Part shown: positions 43,391-52,645 of the stretch, one piece after another
Layout of the letters: each line of letters begins with the position of its first letter
Position numbering within the stretch: position 1 is the first letter of the stretch
Source: Methanoregula sp.
GTDB lineage: Archaea > Halobacteriota > Methanomicrobia > Methanomicrobiales > Methanospirillaceae
Direction of reading: 5' to 3'
Assembly: GCF_023227875.1 (NCBI RefSeq)
Contig: NZ_JALOCH010000003.1
Coordinates: 186,001 to 250,000, forward strand
Length of the DNA: 64,000 nt
Notes under the pieces: model-generated
What the model was told of the DNA's origin: nothing
The model's input: only the letters and a program-made list of their open reading frames with translations
The model's database searches: none
Translations under genes and position numbers: made by a program

Positions 43391-44372
43391 ATACCCGGAC
43401 GCGTGGGTCGGGCGGTGCCAGGACCCCGACAAGCTGGCGCTCGTAAAAAAAGGCCTTGCCGTTCTCACCTCAACGGGCCTCGTCCTTGTGCGGGGGTTCA
43501 CCACCGGCACGACTGCCGCAGCGGCCTGCAAGGCAGCGGTCCTCTCGCTTGGGGGTGCAGCGGTCACGTCCGTCCCGGTCACGCTCCCCTGCGGGCTGAC
43601 CGTCGATGTTGCCGCCGAGGGTGCTGCGGGGCGGGCAACTGCCAGGAAAATCCCCGGGGATTATCCCGGCGATGTCACGGCCGGCCTCCTCTTTGTTGCC
43701 GAGGCGGTCAGGAAAGAAAATGGCATTCATCTCTCATTTTTGGAAGGCATCGGGAGGTTTTCCCGGGATACCCCGCGCTACCGGGCCGGCGCTCCTGCGG
43801 TCAGCCCCCCGGCCATGGCCTGCATCGAGGCATCCGTTGAGGAGGCCCTCAGAACAACCGGCCAGCCCGGCATCGAGGTGCGGCTCCACATCCCCAAGGG
43901 AAAAGAGATCGGGAAGATCACCTTAAACCCCCGGATCGGCGTCGTGGGAGGCATCTCGGTCCTCGGCACCACGGGCCTTGTCGAACCCTGGGACGACCAC
44001 CTCACCTCCTCCACCATCTACCGGATCTCGGCTGCGGAACACCCGGTCCTCACGACCGGGCGCACCGGCCTCCGGTTTGCCCGGCTGATGTATCCCGACC
44101 GCGAGGTGATACTCATCGGGGGAAAGATCGAACGGTCTGTTGAAGCGGTCCGTGGCGATGCGATCCTTTTTGGCCTCCCCGCTCTCATCCTCCGGTATAT
44201 CAACCCGCAGGTCCTCGAGGGGACCGGGTCCGCGACCGTTGAGGAACTGTCGGTCACCCCGGCCTTTCCTGCGATCGTAAAGGTGAACCTTGCCGCGTTT
44301 AAGGCACGGTATCCCCGTATCAGCGTGGTGCTGGTGGACCGGGAAGGGCAGGTCATAGGAGAGAGTCCATGA
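43365..44372 (+). CDS. cbiD: Cobalt-precorrin-5B C1-methyltransferase
   Basis: A 335-residue CbiD protein. RGFTTGTTAAAACKAAVL and the NPRIGVVGGISVLGTTG region are diagnostic. It installs the C1 methyl in the anaerobic route. ATG 43365 lies inside the end of cbiC (26 nt overlap); further upstream the frame runs inside cbiC and is not used. Confidence 0.95.
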   Translation: MRDPVTGFEYPDAWVGRCQDPDKLALVKKGLAVLTSTGLVLVRGFTTGTTAAAACKAAVLSLGGAAVTSVPVTLPCGLTVDVAAEGAAGRATARKIPGDYPGDVTAGLLFVAEAVRKENGIHLSFLEGIGRFSRDTPRYRAGAPAVSPPAMACIEASVEEALRTTGQPGIEVRLHIPKGKEIGKITLNPRIGVVGGISVLGTTGLVEPWDDHLTSSTIYRISAAEHPVLTTGRTGLRFARLMYPDREVILIGGKIERSVEAVRGDAILFGLPALILRYINPQVLEGTGSATVEELSVTPAFPAIVKVNLAAFKARYPRISVVLVDREGQVIGESP

Positions 44373-44950
44373 AGATCATTGGTGTCGGCTGCGGCCCGGG
44401 GCTGCTCACGGAACAGGCAATAAAGGAACTGAAGGCGGCCCGGAGTGCGTACGGGTCGGAGCGGGCAATCGAGCTGGCAAAGCCCTATCTCCGCTCCACC
44501 TGCCGGGTCAAGTCCATCGACGATTTCAAGAGCCTGAACAGGCTCCCGCAGGACTCGGTCATCCTCTCGACCGGCGACCCCATGCTTGCCGGCCTCGGGT
44601 ACCTGACCGGCGAGGTCATCCCGGGCATCTCCTCGCTCCAGCTCGCAACCTCCCGCCTCCACATCCCCCTCTCCCGGGTATCCGTGGTCGTTGCCCACGG
44701 GCGGGGCCACGAGAAGGGCATGACCGACACGGTCGAGGAACTGAAACGGGGGAAGATCGTCTTCCTCCTTGCGGACCCGAAGTTCGATGTCAATGAACTG
44801 TACTCGCGGCTCCAGCGCCTCGCCATTCCCCTGCAGATCGCGGTCTGCGAGAACCTCGGGTACCCGGAGGAGAAGATCGCGGTCGCTCCGGTAGAGACAC
44901 CCCCCGGGACCACGGCGGCTCTTTACTCGCTTGTCATCGGCAATTTCTGA
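44369..44950 (+). CDS. cbiE: Cobalt-precorrin-7 C5-methyltransferase
   Basis: A 193-residue tetrapyrrole methylase starting MKIIGVGCGPGLLTEQA with STGDPMLAGLGYL, typical of CbiE. It methylates C5; CbiT acts with it on the same part of the ring. It is the last gene of the corrin operon and overlaps cbiD by 4 nt. Cobalt insertion, cbiJ and amidation genes are not in this window. Confidence 0.94.
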   Translation: MKIIGVGCGPGLLTEQAIKELKAARSAYGSERAIELAKPYLRSTCRVKSIDDFKSLNRLPQDSVILSTGDPMLAGLGYLTGEVIPGISSLQLATSRLHIPLSRVSVVVAHGRGHEKGMTDTVEELKRGKIVFLLADPKFDVNELYSRLQRLAIPLQIAVCENLGYPEEKIAVAPVETPPGTTAALYSLVIGNF

Positions 44951-45039
44951 CGGATCAAAAAATCGTCAGGCCGGAAAAAGCCCGACAACAACCTTTTTTC
45001 CCAAACCGTGTCAATTACTGGTAGGGAGGTATCATTCCC

Positions 45040-45216
45040 ATGGACAAGGCAACAAGGACACAGTTCAGCATCGGATTATTTACTCTCGGTTTTGTCATGA
45101 TCGCGGTCCAGGACTTAAAACGGCTCGACACGATCAATCTCGGGTTCACCTGGCCGTTTGCGCTGATGTTCTACCTCGGGCTGATCTTCATGGCCATCGG
45201 GTATTATCTCAAGTAA
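45040..45216 (+). CDS. Small two-span membrane protein (58 aa)
   Basis: ATG 45040 has GGGAGG about 9 nt upstream. Two hydrophobic helices (about residues 9-25 and 36-55) are separated by a short polar turn (QDLKRLDTINLG). It follows cbiE by 89 nt on the same strand, so it may be read from the corrin operon, but there is no known link to cobalamin. Confidence 0.65.
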   Translation: MDKATRTQFSIGLFTLGFVMIAVQDLKRLDTINLGFTWPFALMFYLGLIFMAIGYYLK

Positions 45217-45219
45217 CGA

Positions 45220-45777
45220 TCACGTTTTCTTTTTTGTTCCGGCCTTCGGTTCCGCTGCCTTTTCAATCTTGATCTCGCACTGGCGGTTCCCGGTGCACAT
45301 GGTCCTGACAAAACGGGCGGTGTACTCTTTGTTGAGGACCGTCGTGGCAGTCAGGGTGAATGCCATGCACCGCCGGAATGCCGGGTTTACGGTACTCCCG
45401 GAAGTGTCACCGTGCTCCAGGAACGGGCACCGCTTGATGATAATCACCGACCTGTCTGAAGATATTTCGAGGGCTTCGGCCCCAAAGCCGGGGCCGAACA
45501 AAATCACGAGCACCATCCGCATCGTTTCGGCAAGGTCCTGCGCACTCCCCACCGGCAGGGAAAGGTCCCGGGCAATCGTGAACGCGGTACGGGAGAGTCC
45601 CATCCAGACCTCCTGCTCGATCTCGTCGTACCGTTCGCCAACAACCGGGCGGAATGCGGTATCGTACATGGCAGGCAGGCGTGCGGCGAACTGTGCTGCA
45701 AGCCGCCACCGGGTCTCTTCAGGAATATCCCTGAGGCCGATCATCGAAAGCTCCGTATCCTGATCGTTGTATTGCAT
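45220..45777 (-). CDS. Methanogen protein of unknown function with conserved-looking cysteines
   Basis: A 185-residue soluble protein. The C-terminal half has KRCPFLEHGD, FRRCMAFTLTA, and RTMCTGNRQCEIKIE, a spacing resembling proteins that bind an Fe-S cluster or metal. The start at ATG 45777 is a choice between this, ATG 45744 and an extension to 45849. The stop lies 3 nt from that of the convergent small membrane protein. I do not assign a function. Confidence 0.6.
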   Translation of the reverse strand: MQYNDQDTELSMIGLRDIPEETRWRLAAQFAARLPAMYDTAFRPVVGERYDEIEQEVWMGLSRTAFTIARDLSLPVGSAQDLAETMRMVLVILFGPGFGAEALEISSDRSVIIIKRCPFLEHGDTSGSTVNPAFRRCMAFTLTATTVLNKEYTARFVRTMCTGNRQCEIKIEKAAEPKAGTKKKT

Positions 45778-45849
45778 ACCGGTATTATCAATTGTTGGAT
45801 GGTTACAGAAGACAGGTCCGACCGTATGGCTGGTTGCCGTTGCCTGCAA

Positions 45850-46743
45850 TCAGGAGACGAGCATAATTTTCGTCCCGGTCTTCCGGATGAATCCCTCGTC
45901 TTCGAGCTCAGCAAGGATCCTGAGTACCCGGCTCTTCTCTTCCCCCAGTTCCCGGACGATTGCCGCGGGAGCCGTCCCGCCCCGGGACAGGAGCAGTTTC
46001 AGTACCTGCCCGCGGATCCGCCGGTCGGAGCCTTCGAATGCGGACTGTTTTGTATAGTGCACACTTTTCCGGTTCGGGTTCGGGACGCTTTTTTTCAGCA
46101 ACGTGCCGAGGTCCATCAGTGCCCAGTACCAGACCCGCGGGTCATCGAGATAGAGCGCTTTTCCGACAAGCGGGAGGATCTCGTCGTCCCGCACCGCGTC
46201 CCTGTCATGGAAGAAATAATGGATGAAGACCCTGCGGATGTTCGTCTCTATGAAGACAACGGGCAGGTTGAAGGCAAAGGCGGCGATGGACGATGCCGTG
46301 GCATGGCCGATGCCGGGAAACGTGGCAAGGGTTTCAACATCCCGGGGAAGGATGCCCCTGAATTCCTCAGTAACCCGGATGGCGCATTTCTGCAATGCAA
46401 TCGCCCGCCGGTTATACCCCATCCCCTGCCAGACGCGGAGAATATCCGCAAGCGGTGCGTGTGCAAGTGCCGTAAAGTCCGGGAATGCCGCAATGAACTC
46501 CGGGTATTTTATGGTGACCCGTTCGACCTGCGTCTGCTGGAGCATGATCTCCGAGACGAGGATATGGTACGGATCGGTGGTATGGCGCCAGGGCATGTCA
46601 TGGCGGCCGGACTGCTCGTAGTGCGAGAGTACCATCTGCCGGAACGCGGCAATGCCCTGCTCGCTGTCTTCAAAAGAAATGGGTGGTGTTGTCCCATCGA
46701 GATGCATCTGTTTAGTCTCTGGCTTATTCTTGCGGGCGGGCAT
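45850..46743 (-). CDS. MutY-like HhH-GPD DNA glycosylase lacking Fe-S cysteines
   Basis: A 297-residue protein. The catalytic Glu65 lies in SEIMLQQTQVERV, the helix-hairpin-helix is LATFPGIGHATASSI, and the conserved Asp-type position is Glu166 in FIETNIRRV. After MDLGTLLKK, where MutY proteins carry four cysteines for a 4Fe-4S cluster, there are none (VPNPNRKSVHYTKQS). The last 50 residues form a winged-helix-like tail (GTAPAAIVRELG). ATG 46743 has GGGAG upstream. It probably excises a mismatched base, but the target is unproven. Confidence 0.85.
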   Translation of the reverse strand: MPARKNKPETKQMHLDGTTPPISFEDSEQGIAAFRQMVLSHYEQSGRHDMPWRHTTDPYHILVSEIMLQQTQVERVTIKYPEFIAAFPDFTALAHAPLADILRVWQGMGYNRRAIALQKCAIRVTEEFRGILPRDVETLATFPGIGHATASSIAAFAFNLPVVFIETNIRRVFIHYFFHDRDAVRDDEILPLVGKALYLDDPRVWYWALMDLGTLLKKSVPNPNRKSVHYTKQSAFEGSDRRIRGQVLKLLLSRGGTAPAAIVRELGEEKSRVLRILAELEDEGFIRKTGTKIMLVS

Positions 46744-47203
46744 TTTTCGTACTCCCGGGTAATATGGGAGAGGGTATAATCCTGAAGGTAAGGGCAACGG
46801 GAGATTTTTCATTTTAGGAATATTGATTTTAAATTCTGTGATTATGTAACCGGAAACTCTAAAATGTGACAATATGTCCGGAATGTATTCACCGAAACGA
46901 TGAACGCCGCTACAGTCAAGGTTTTTTTATAAAATTACGATTCCACCCACCCCCTACGGGGGTCGCTCGGGCGCCTCGTCGGGCCCTCGCTGGGCAAGAT
47001 GGTTAATCGGAAAACATGTATGCCGGAAGGGGGTCAAGGGGTGCTCCCCTTGGGCTGCCTCCCCCTTTGGGGGAGAGAGGGGGTCACCCTCATAACTACC
47101 ACAGAGGATTCCCAAACTGCGTATAAATCGAGGATTTCAACAGGACTAAAATTTCCAATCCATCACGTCCGCTTAAACATCCGGAGGAGTTTATAGCGAA
47201 CCT
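46744..47203. other. Intergenic region with GC-rich hairpins
   Basis: 460 nt without a gene. It contains three short perfect hairpins: CCCCC/GGGGG at 46950-46962, CAAGGGG/CCCCTTG at 47035-47052, and CTCCCCC/GGGGGAG at 47059-47075. A 13-bp copy of the mutL 3' end (CGCTTAAACATCC) is at 47170-47182 and again at 47211-47223. The left end holds the glycosylase promoter. Confidence 0.6.
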
Positions 47204-49000
47204 TCAGGTTCGCTTAAACATCCCATCCAAATCAACCTTCGAAAACCGTACCATCGTGGGGCGGCCGTGCGGGCAGGTGAAGGGATTTTTCGTGAGCCGG
47301 AGCTGGTCGGCCACACGCTGGCACTGCTCCTGCGTGCAGACCGTCCCGGCCTTGATTGCCCCCCGGCACGCAACAATGCGGGTGATGCGTTCCCGGTTAT
47401 CGACCCGCTGGCCCCGTTCAGGGCTTGTCACGTCGCTGATGATGTCCTCGAGAAGCGACGTGTCCTCCAGTTTCCCGAGCACAACCGGAATCGCACGGAC
47501 AACGAAGGTGTCCCTGCCGAACTCCTCGATATGGAACCCTTCCTCTGCGAGTGCCGGCAGGAGGTCGGCAAGAATCGCGCTCTCGCGGGGAGTCCGGTGG
47601 AGGATCACGGGGGCGATTAGTTCCTGGACGCGCTTCTCCTTCCCGTCTTTCCTGCCCGCGAGCTCGTACAGGATCCGTTCGTGCGCCGCGTGCTGGTCGA
47701 TGACAAGGAGTTCCCCGGTCTCGGTTGTGGCAAGGATATAGATCCCGCCGAATTCACCGATGACCCGGAGGGGAGGGAGGCTGCCTGCCGGGACGGGTCC
47801 CGCCGCCAGTTCGGTCTGACGGAGCTGGCGGTCGGTGGCTGTTGTTCCCGTATGCGTGGGTTCGCTGACAATGCCAGGCTGGATGGATGAATATATGTAC
47901 GGGCGGGACTGTTCCGGCAGGGACGTGCCGGTAGTGATGGCCGGTGCCAGTGCCGGGCCTGACCGGATGTCCGGGATGAGATCGTGGCCGGACAGGGCAT
48001 CCCTGATGGCATCGCATACCGCCCGGGTGATCTCCGGTTCCCGTGAGATGCGGACCAGTTTTTTTGTGGGGTGGACGTTGACGTCGACCAGGCCGGTCCC
48101 GGTCTCAAGGGAGAGGAACGCGACCGGGAACCGGTCTTTCGGGAGCAGGGTCCCGTACCCTTCCTTTATCGCATTCGTGATCGCCGGGGAGGAGACGTAG
48201 CGCCCGTTGATCGCGATAAATATCCGGGCATGGTCCTTTCGCGAGAGCGAGGGCCGGGAAATGTGCCCGGTGATCTTCAGGAGCGAACCGCTTCCCGTCA
48301 CCGGGACGAGGTCGCGGACAACTGCGGTACCGAATATCCGGGCAATCGTGTCAAGGGAAGACGGGCTTTTGTCCGTCACCACCAGTTCCGACCCGTTTAC
48401 TGAAAGGCGGAACGCGATTTTGGGGTTTGCGAGGAAGATGCCCTCCAGCATGTCGTGGATATGGGCAAGTTCCGTGTTCCTGGTCTTCTGGAATTTTTTC
48501 CGGGCCGGGGTATTGTAGAACAGGTCCTCGACAAGCACGCTCGTTCCTCCGGGCGCACCCACCGGGACATTCTCGATCACGTCTCCCCCGGCGATGACGA
48601 TCCGTGTCCCGGCAGCAAGGTCATCGTTGTTCGGCCGGGTGAAGAGGGTGACGCGGGAGACTGCCGCGATGCTCGCCAGCGCTTCGCCCCGGAACCCCAT
48701 GGTCCTGATGGTGTCGAGATCGGTGATGCCGACAATCTTGCTCGTTGCATGGGGGGTGAACGCGAGCAGCGCATCGGACGGCGACATGCCGGCGCCGTCA
48801 TCGGTGACGCGGACGGAGGTGATGTCGGTCCGTGAAGAGAGGACCTCGATCCGGATCGACCGAGCGCCGGCATCGATCGCGTTCTCCACCAGTTCCTTGA
48901 CAACCGAGGCCGGCCGCTCCACTACCTCGCCGGCCGCGATCTTGTTGACCGTTGCCTGGTCGAGGACCCGGATGACCGGTGTGGTGCTGCCGTGTTTCAT
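47204..49000 (-). CDS. mutL: DNA mismatch repair protein MutL
   Basis: A 598-residue protein. The GHKL ATPase N-terminus is complete (KIAAGEVVERPASVVKELVEN in parts, then TDDGAGM and GFRGEALASI). The C-terminal domain has the endonuclease motif DQHAAHERILYE, so this MutL should nick DNA as in MutH-lacking organisms, and ends with the zinc-site CPHGRP. Its start overlaps the mutS stop by 4 nt. Both act on replication mismatches. Confidence 0.97.
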   Translation of the reverse strand: MKHGSTTPVIRVLDQATVNKIAAGEVVERPASVVKELVENAIDAGARSIRIEVLSSRTDITSVRVTDDGAGMSPSDALLAFTPHATSKIVGITDLDTIRTMGFRGEALASIAAVSRVTLFTRPNNDDLAAGTRIVIAGGDVIENVPVGAPGGTSVLVEDLFYNTPARKKFQKTRNTELAHIHDMLEGIFLANPKIAFRLSVNGSELVVTDKSPSSLDTIARIFGTAVVRDLVPVTGSGSLLKITGHISRPSLSRKDHARIFIAINGRYVSSPAITNAIKEGYGTLLPKDRFPVAFLSLETGTGLVDVNVHPTKKLVRISREPEITRAVCDAIRDALSGHDLIPDIRSGPALAPAITTGTSLPEQSRPYIYSSIQPGIVSEPTHTGTTATDRQLRQTELAAGPVPAGSLPPLRVIGEFGGIYILATTETGELLVIDQHAAHERILYELAGRKDGKEKRVQELIAPVILHRTPRESAILADLLPALAEEGFHIEEFGRDTFVVRAIPVVLGKLEDTSLLEDIISDVTSPERGQRVDNRERITRIVACRGAIKAGTVCTQEQCQRVADQLRLTKNPFTCPHGRPTMVRFSKVDLDGMFKRT

Positions 49001-51678
49001 CCGTTACTCCCGTTGCCTTCGAGATTCCGCTTCAGTTCCGTGATCTTCGAGAGTGCCTGGAGCGGGGTCATCTCGTCCGGGTTCATGTTCCCCAGTTCTT
49101 CCAGCACCGGGTGGGGCGTGTCCGCCGGGGCCTTTGCCTGATCATCCACGAGAAGGATCTGGGTATACCGCTGGGGGCGGGTACCTCCCTTGACCGGCCC
49201 GTTCATGTTCTCGTCAAGCAGCGCCTCCGCCCGTTCGGTCACCTTCTTCGGGATGCCGGCGAGCCGCGCTACGTGAATACCGTAACTCTTGTCGGTGGCG
49301 CCCGGGATGATCTTCCGGAGGAAGACTACCTCGTCCTTTGTCTCCTTCACCGCGAAGTGGTAATTTTTTACCCGTTTGAGGTGCTCTTCCATCGCAATGA
49401 GCTCGTGGAAATGCGTGGCAAAGAGAGTCTTTGGGCCGGCGCCGGATTTCCCGTGCAGGTATTCGAGTACTGCGCGGGCGATCGACGACCCGTCCGCGGT
49501 ACTCGTCCCCCGCCCGATCTCGTCAAGGATGACAAGGCTCCTTGGCGTGACGTTGTTGAGGATGTTTGCCAGCTCCAGCATCTCGACAAAGAACGTGCTC
49601 TGGCCGCTCGCCAGGTCGTCGAACGCCCCGACACGGGTGAAGATCCGGTCGAGGACGCCGATGCGTGCGTGGCGTGCCGGGACAAAACTGCCGGCCTGCG
49701 CCATGATGCAGATGAGCGCCGTTGCCCGCATGTACGTGGACTTGCCGGCCATGTTTGCGCCGGTGATGATCATGATCTGCGTGGCGCTGCCGGAGAGTTC
49801 CGTATCGTTCGGGATGAATCCTCCTGCCACGCCCTGCTCGACCACCGGGTGCCGCCCGTCGCGGATGGTGATCGTGTCGCTGTCATCGAGCTGCGGGCGC
49901 ACGTAATTCCGGACCTGTGCCACTTCCGCGAGTGCCGCTGCAACATCGAGCACGGCGATCCCGTTTGCTATGGACTGGAATGCGGGGATACTCTTTCGCA
50001 GGGTATCGAGGAGTTGTGAGTATAATTCCCGTTCGAGAATGAGCACCCGCTCATCGGCATTCGTGATGAGCACTTCTTTCTCGCGTAGTTCGGGGATTGT
50101 GTACCGCTCACCGGTCGCCGTGGTCTGCTTGCGCTCGTACCGCGGGGGGACGAGCGGGACGTTGGGCTTTGTCACATCGATGTAATACCCGAAGATGCGG
50201 TTGTACCCGATCTTGAGGGATTTGATACCGGTTGCTTCCCGCTCCTTCTCCTGCAGCTCGACGATCCAGTCCTTTCCCGAATGCAGGACGCCGCGGATTG
50301 AATCGAGTTCTCCGCTATAGCCGGTCCGGATGACCCCCCCGTTCCGGGCAATGGCCGGGGGGTCGTCCGTGATCGCCCTCCCGATGAGATCGATGACCTC
50401 CGGCAAATCCCGGATCCCTGCAAGGGCTTCGGAGACGAGGGCCGGCTGGCCGGCATTGTTGATCTCTGTTACGCACTGCCTGAGCCCGGGAAGGGCAGCG
50501 AGCGTTTCCGCGAGTGCGACCAGGTCACGGGGGCCGGCGTTCCCGTACGCGATGCGTGCCGCGATCCGCTCGATGTCGCCGCAGGATTTGAGCTGGTCCC
50601 GGAGGGAGAGCCGTGCGGCAGTTTTTCCTGCAAGGAATTCCACGGCGTCAAGCCGGTGGTTGATTGCGGCAATATCCGTGAGCGGCCGCGTGAGGTGGCT
50701 GTTTAAGAGCCGGCTCCCCATCGGGGTCAGTGTCAGGTCGAGCGAGGCAAAGAGGGTTGCCCCTTTCGTGCCGGCCCGGATGCTCTCACGGACTTCGAGG
50801 TTGCGCAGCGTAACGGCGTCCAGCACCAGGGACTGGCCGGAGGTGCGCATCGAGAGGCCGCTGATGTGGGGGAGGGTTGCGTGCTGCGTCTCCTGTGCAT
50901 AGGCCAGCGCGGCGCCCGCAGCACCGGTTGCGCACGCAGCCCCGTCGAACCCGAATCCGCCAAGCGATGCAACATGGAAATGCCCGCACAGGTGCTGCCG
51001 AGCCCGGTCTTCTCCGAACAGCTCGTCCCGGCATACGGTCACGACAACACCGGTGTCCCGGATACGCTGGCGGGCCGGCTCCGGCAGCGATGCCGGCACG
51101 ATGCATTCGGCCGGGCGGTACCGTGCAATTTCCGAACGGAGCCCTTCGAGCCCGGGGTCGTGGGCCGTGGTGGCTGCAAAGAATTCCCCGGTGGAGATGT
51201 CGAGGAGGGCAATGCCCCATTCCTGCAGTTTTGCGTCCGGGGATGCCGCCATCAGGTACGTGGCCGCGACCGAGGGGACGAGCGCGGAATCGATCACCGT
51301 GCCGGGCGTGATGACCCGCACGATCTCGCGCTTCACAATCCCCTTGGCGGTCTTCGGGTCCTCGACCTGCTCGCAGATTGCCACCCGGTAGCCCTTGCCG
51401 ATCAGTTTTGCAATGTACCCGTCAACCGCGTGGTACGGGACACCGGCAAGGGGGATCCGGTTATCGCCGCTCCGTGAACGGGAGGTGAGCACGATCTCCA
51501 GCTCCCGGGACACCAGTTCCGCGTCGGCCTCGAACGTCTCGTAAAAGTCGCCGATGCGGAAGAAGACAATCGTGTCCGGGTGCTGCTCCTTTGCTTCGCG
51601 GTACTGCCGCATGACCGGAGTCAGGCGGGTGCCGTTCTCGTCCTCTGTCCTGCTGTCAGCCCCGGCTTCGCGTACCAT
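48997..51678 (-). CDS. mutS: DNA mismatch repair protein MutS
   Basis: An 893-residue MutS1. The mismatch-reading motif FFRIGDFYETF is near residues 40-50, and the ATPase has Walker A GANMAGKSTYMR and a DEIGRGTST Walker B. The start is uncertain: ATG 51678 gives the usual length, but the better ribosome site GGAGGG favours neither it nor TTG 51708. Methanogens with mutS-mutL are common among Methanomicrobia and probably obtained them from bacteria. Confidence 0.96.
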   Translation of the reverse strand: MVREAGADSRTEDENGTRLTPVMRQYREAKEQHPDTIVFFRIGDFYETFEADAELVSRELEIVLTSRSRSGDNRIPLAGVPYHAVDGYIAKLIGKGYRVAICEQVEDPKTAKGIVKREIVRVITPGTVIDSALVPSVAATYLMAASPDAKLQEWGIALLDISTGEFFAATTAHDPGLEGLRSEIARYRPAECIVPASLPEPARQRIRDTGVVVTVCRDELFGEDRARQHLCGHFHVASLGGFGFDGAACATGAAGAALAYAQETQHATLPHISGLSMRTSGQSLVLDAVTLRNLEVRESIRAGTKGATLFASLDLTLTPMGSRLLNSHLTRPLTDIAAINHRLDAVEFLAGKTAARLSLRDQLKSCGDIERIAARIAYGNAGPRDLVALAETLAALPGLRQCVTEINNAGQPALVSEALAGIRDLPEVIDLIGRAITDDPPAIARNGGVIRTGYSGELDSIRGVLHSGKDWIVELQEKEREATGIKSLKIGYNRIFGYYIDVTKPNVPLVPPRYERKQTTATGERYTIPELREKEVLITNADERVLILERELYSQLLDTLRKSIPAFQSIANGIAVLDVAAALAEVAQVRNYVRPQLDDSDTITIRDGRHPVVEQGVAGGFIPNDTELSGSATQIMIITGANMAGKSTYMRATALICIMAQAGSFVPARHARIGVLDRIFTRVGAFDDLASGQSTFFVEMLELANILNNVTPRSLVILDEIGRGTSTADGSSIARAVLEYLHGKSGAGPKTLFATHFHELIAMEEHLKRVKNYHFAVKETKDEVVFLRKIIPGATDKSYGIHVARLAGIPKKVTERAEALLDENMNGPVKGGTRPQRYTQILLVDDQAKAPADTPHPVLEELGNMNPDEMTPLQALSKITELKRNLEGNGSNG

Positions 51679-51738
51679 ATCGTGCTGATAGGTATCCCTC
51701 CGGATCAATTAATACCGATCTGATCGATCCTCCCGGTG

Positions 51739-52467
51739 CTATGGCCGGTGGGTCCAGACGTACCATGCGAGCGGGGGGAGGGAAATAACAAACGCGACCA
51801 GGCCGAACGCGAGGCCGAGGGCAAAGCCCGTGCCGATGACGCTGGTGACCTGCCAGAGGGTGCTGACTGCCCAAGGGACGGCGCTCATGAAGATGAGCAG
51901 CCCGAAGAGCGCGATTAAGACGATCCCCACGGCCGCGTTTTTGATGTCCTGCCGGCTTGGTGCAACCGAGAGGACGAGGCTGAGCGTGAGGTAGAGGTAG
52001 AGCAGGAACCAGGGATGGAAGGCCGCAACAAGGTTCTGCCGGAAGAGTTCCACGATATCGATCCCGAGGCTGTGCAGCGTGCCTGCCGAATCAATGGGTG
52101 CCGGGAAGGCGGGGAAGGTGCAGCCGAGGTACGCGGAAAAGAATCCGGTCAGCCCGGTCAGGACGAGCGGTATGCAGAAGAGCGGCGCCGAACTGATGAT
52201 GACGTCCCCGAGCACCGGGAGTTTCGGCCGCGTGTACGTGACCGAACCGCCGTCTTTTGAGAGGAGCACGACCTTTGTTATTGTTGCCCCGGTGAGGACG
52301 CAGCCGAGGATGTGGGAGCACTCGTGGACGACAACGCCCGGTGCCCGGATAAGGTAATAGAAGACCCGCATGGGCAGCACCTGCGCCCAGAGATGGTCCA
52401 GCATCGTGGAGATGAGCATCACGACAATGCCGGTTGCAATGACGATGAAGAACGAGAGTGCTTCCAT
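51739..52467 (-). CDS. Membrane HExxH protein (M50-like metallopeptidase)
   Basis: A 242-residue membrane protein with about six spans. A zinc-protease-type motif HECSH is present in VVVHECSHILGC within the second hydrophobic region. The later NPxDG-like second motif of S2P enzymes is not obvious, so activity is uncertain. ATG 52467 is preferred to 52509. It lies between mutS and a divergent gene. Confidence 0.7.
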   Translation of the reverse strand: MEALSFFIVIATGIVVMLISTMLDHLWAQVLPMRVFYYLIRAPGVVVHECSHILGCVLTGATITKVVLLSKDGGSVTYTRPKLPVLGDVIISSAPLFCIPLVLTGLTGFFSAYLGCTFPAFPAPIDSAGTLHSLGIDIVELFRQNLVAAFHPWFLLYLYLTLSLVLSVAPSRQDIKNAAVGIVLIALFGLLIFMSAVPWAVSTLWQVTSVIGTGFALGLAFGLVAFVISLPPLAWYVWTHRP

Positions 52468-52645
52468 GCGGATCAGGAATCCCGGAGGAGTGGTTAGGGC
52501 AGATGACACTTAATGCCAGCGAAGGGCAGACCGGAATGCCGGTCCCCTCCCATCCCGCCCGCTTTTTTGGAGTCCTCCGGTATTGTTGTGAGACGGGAAT
52601 GGTACGGCTGAAAGCCTGATATGGTCATACGCCTCATCTGCGGGT

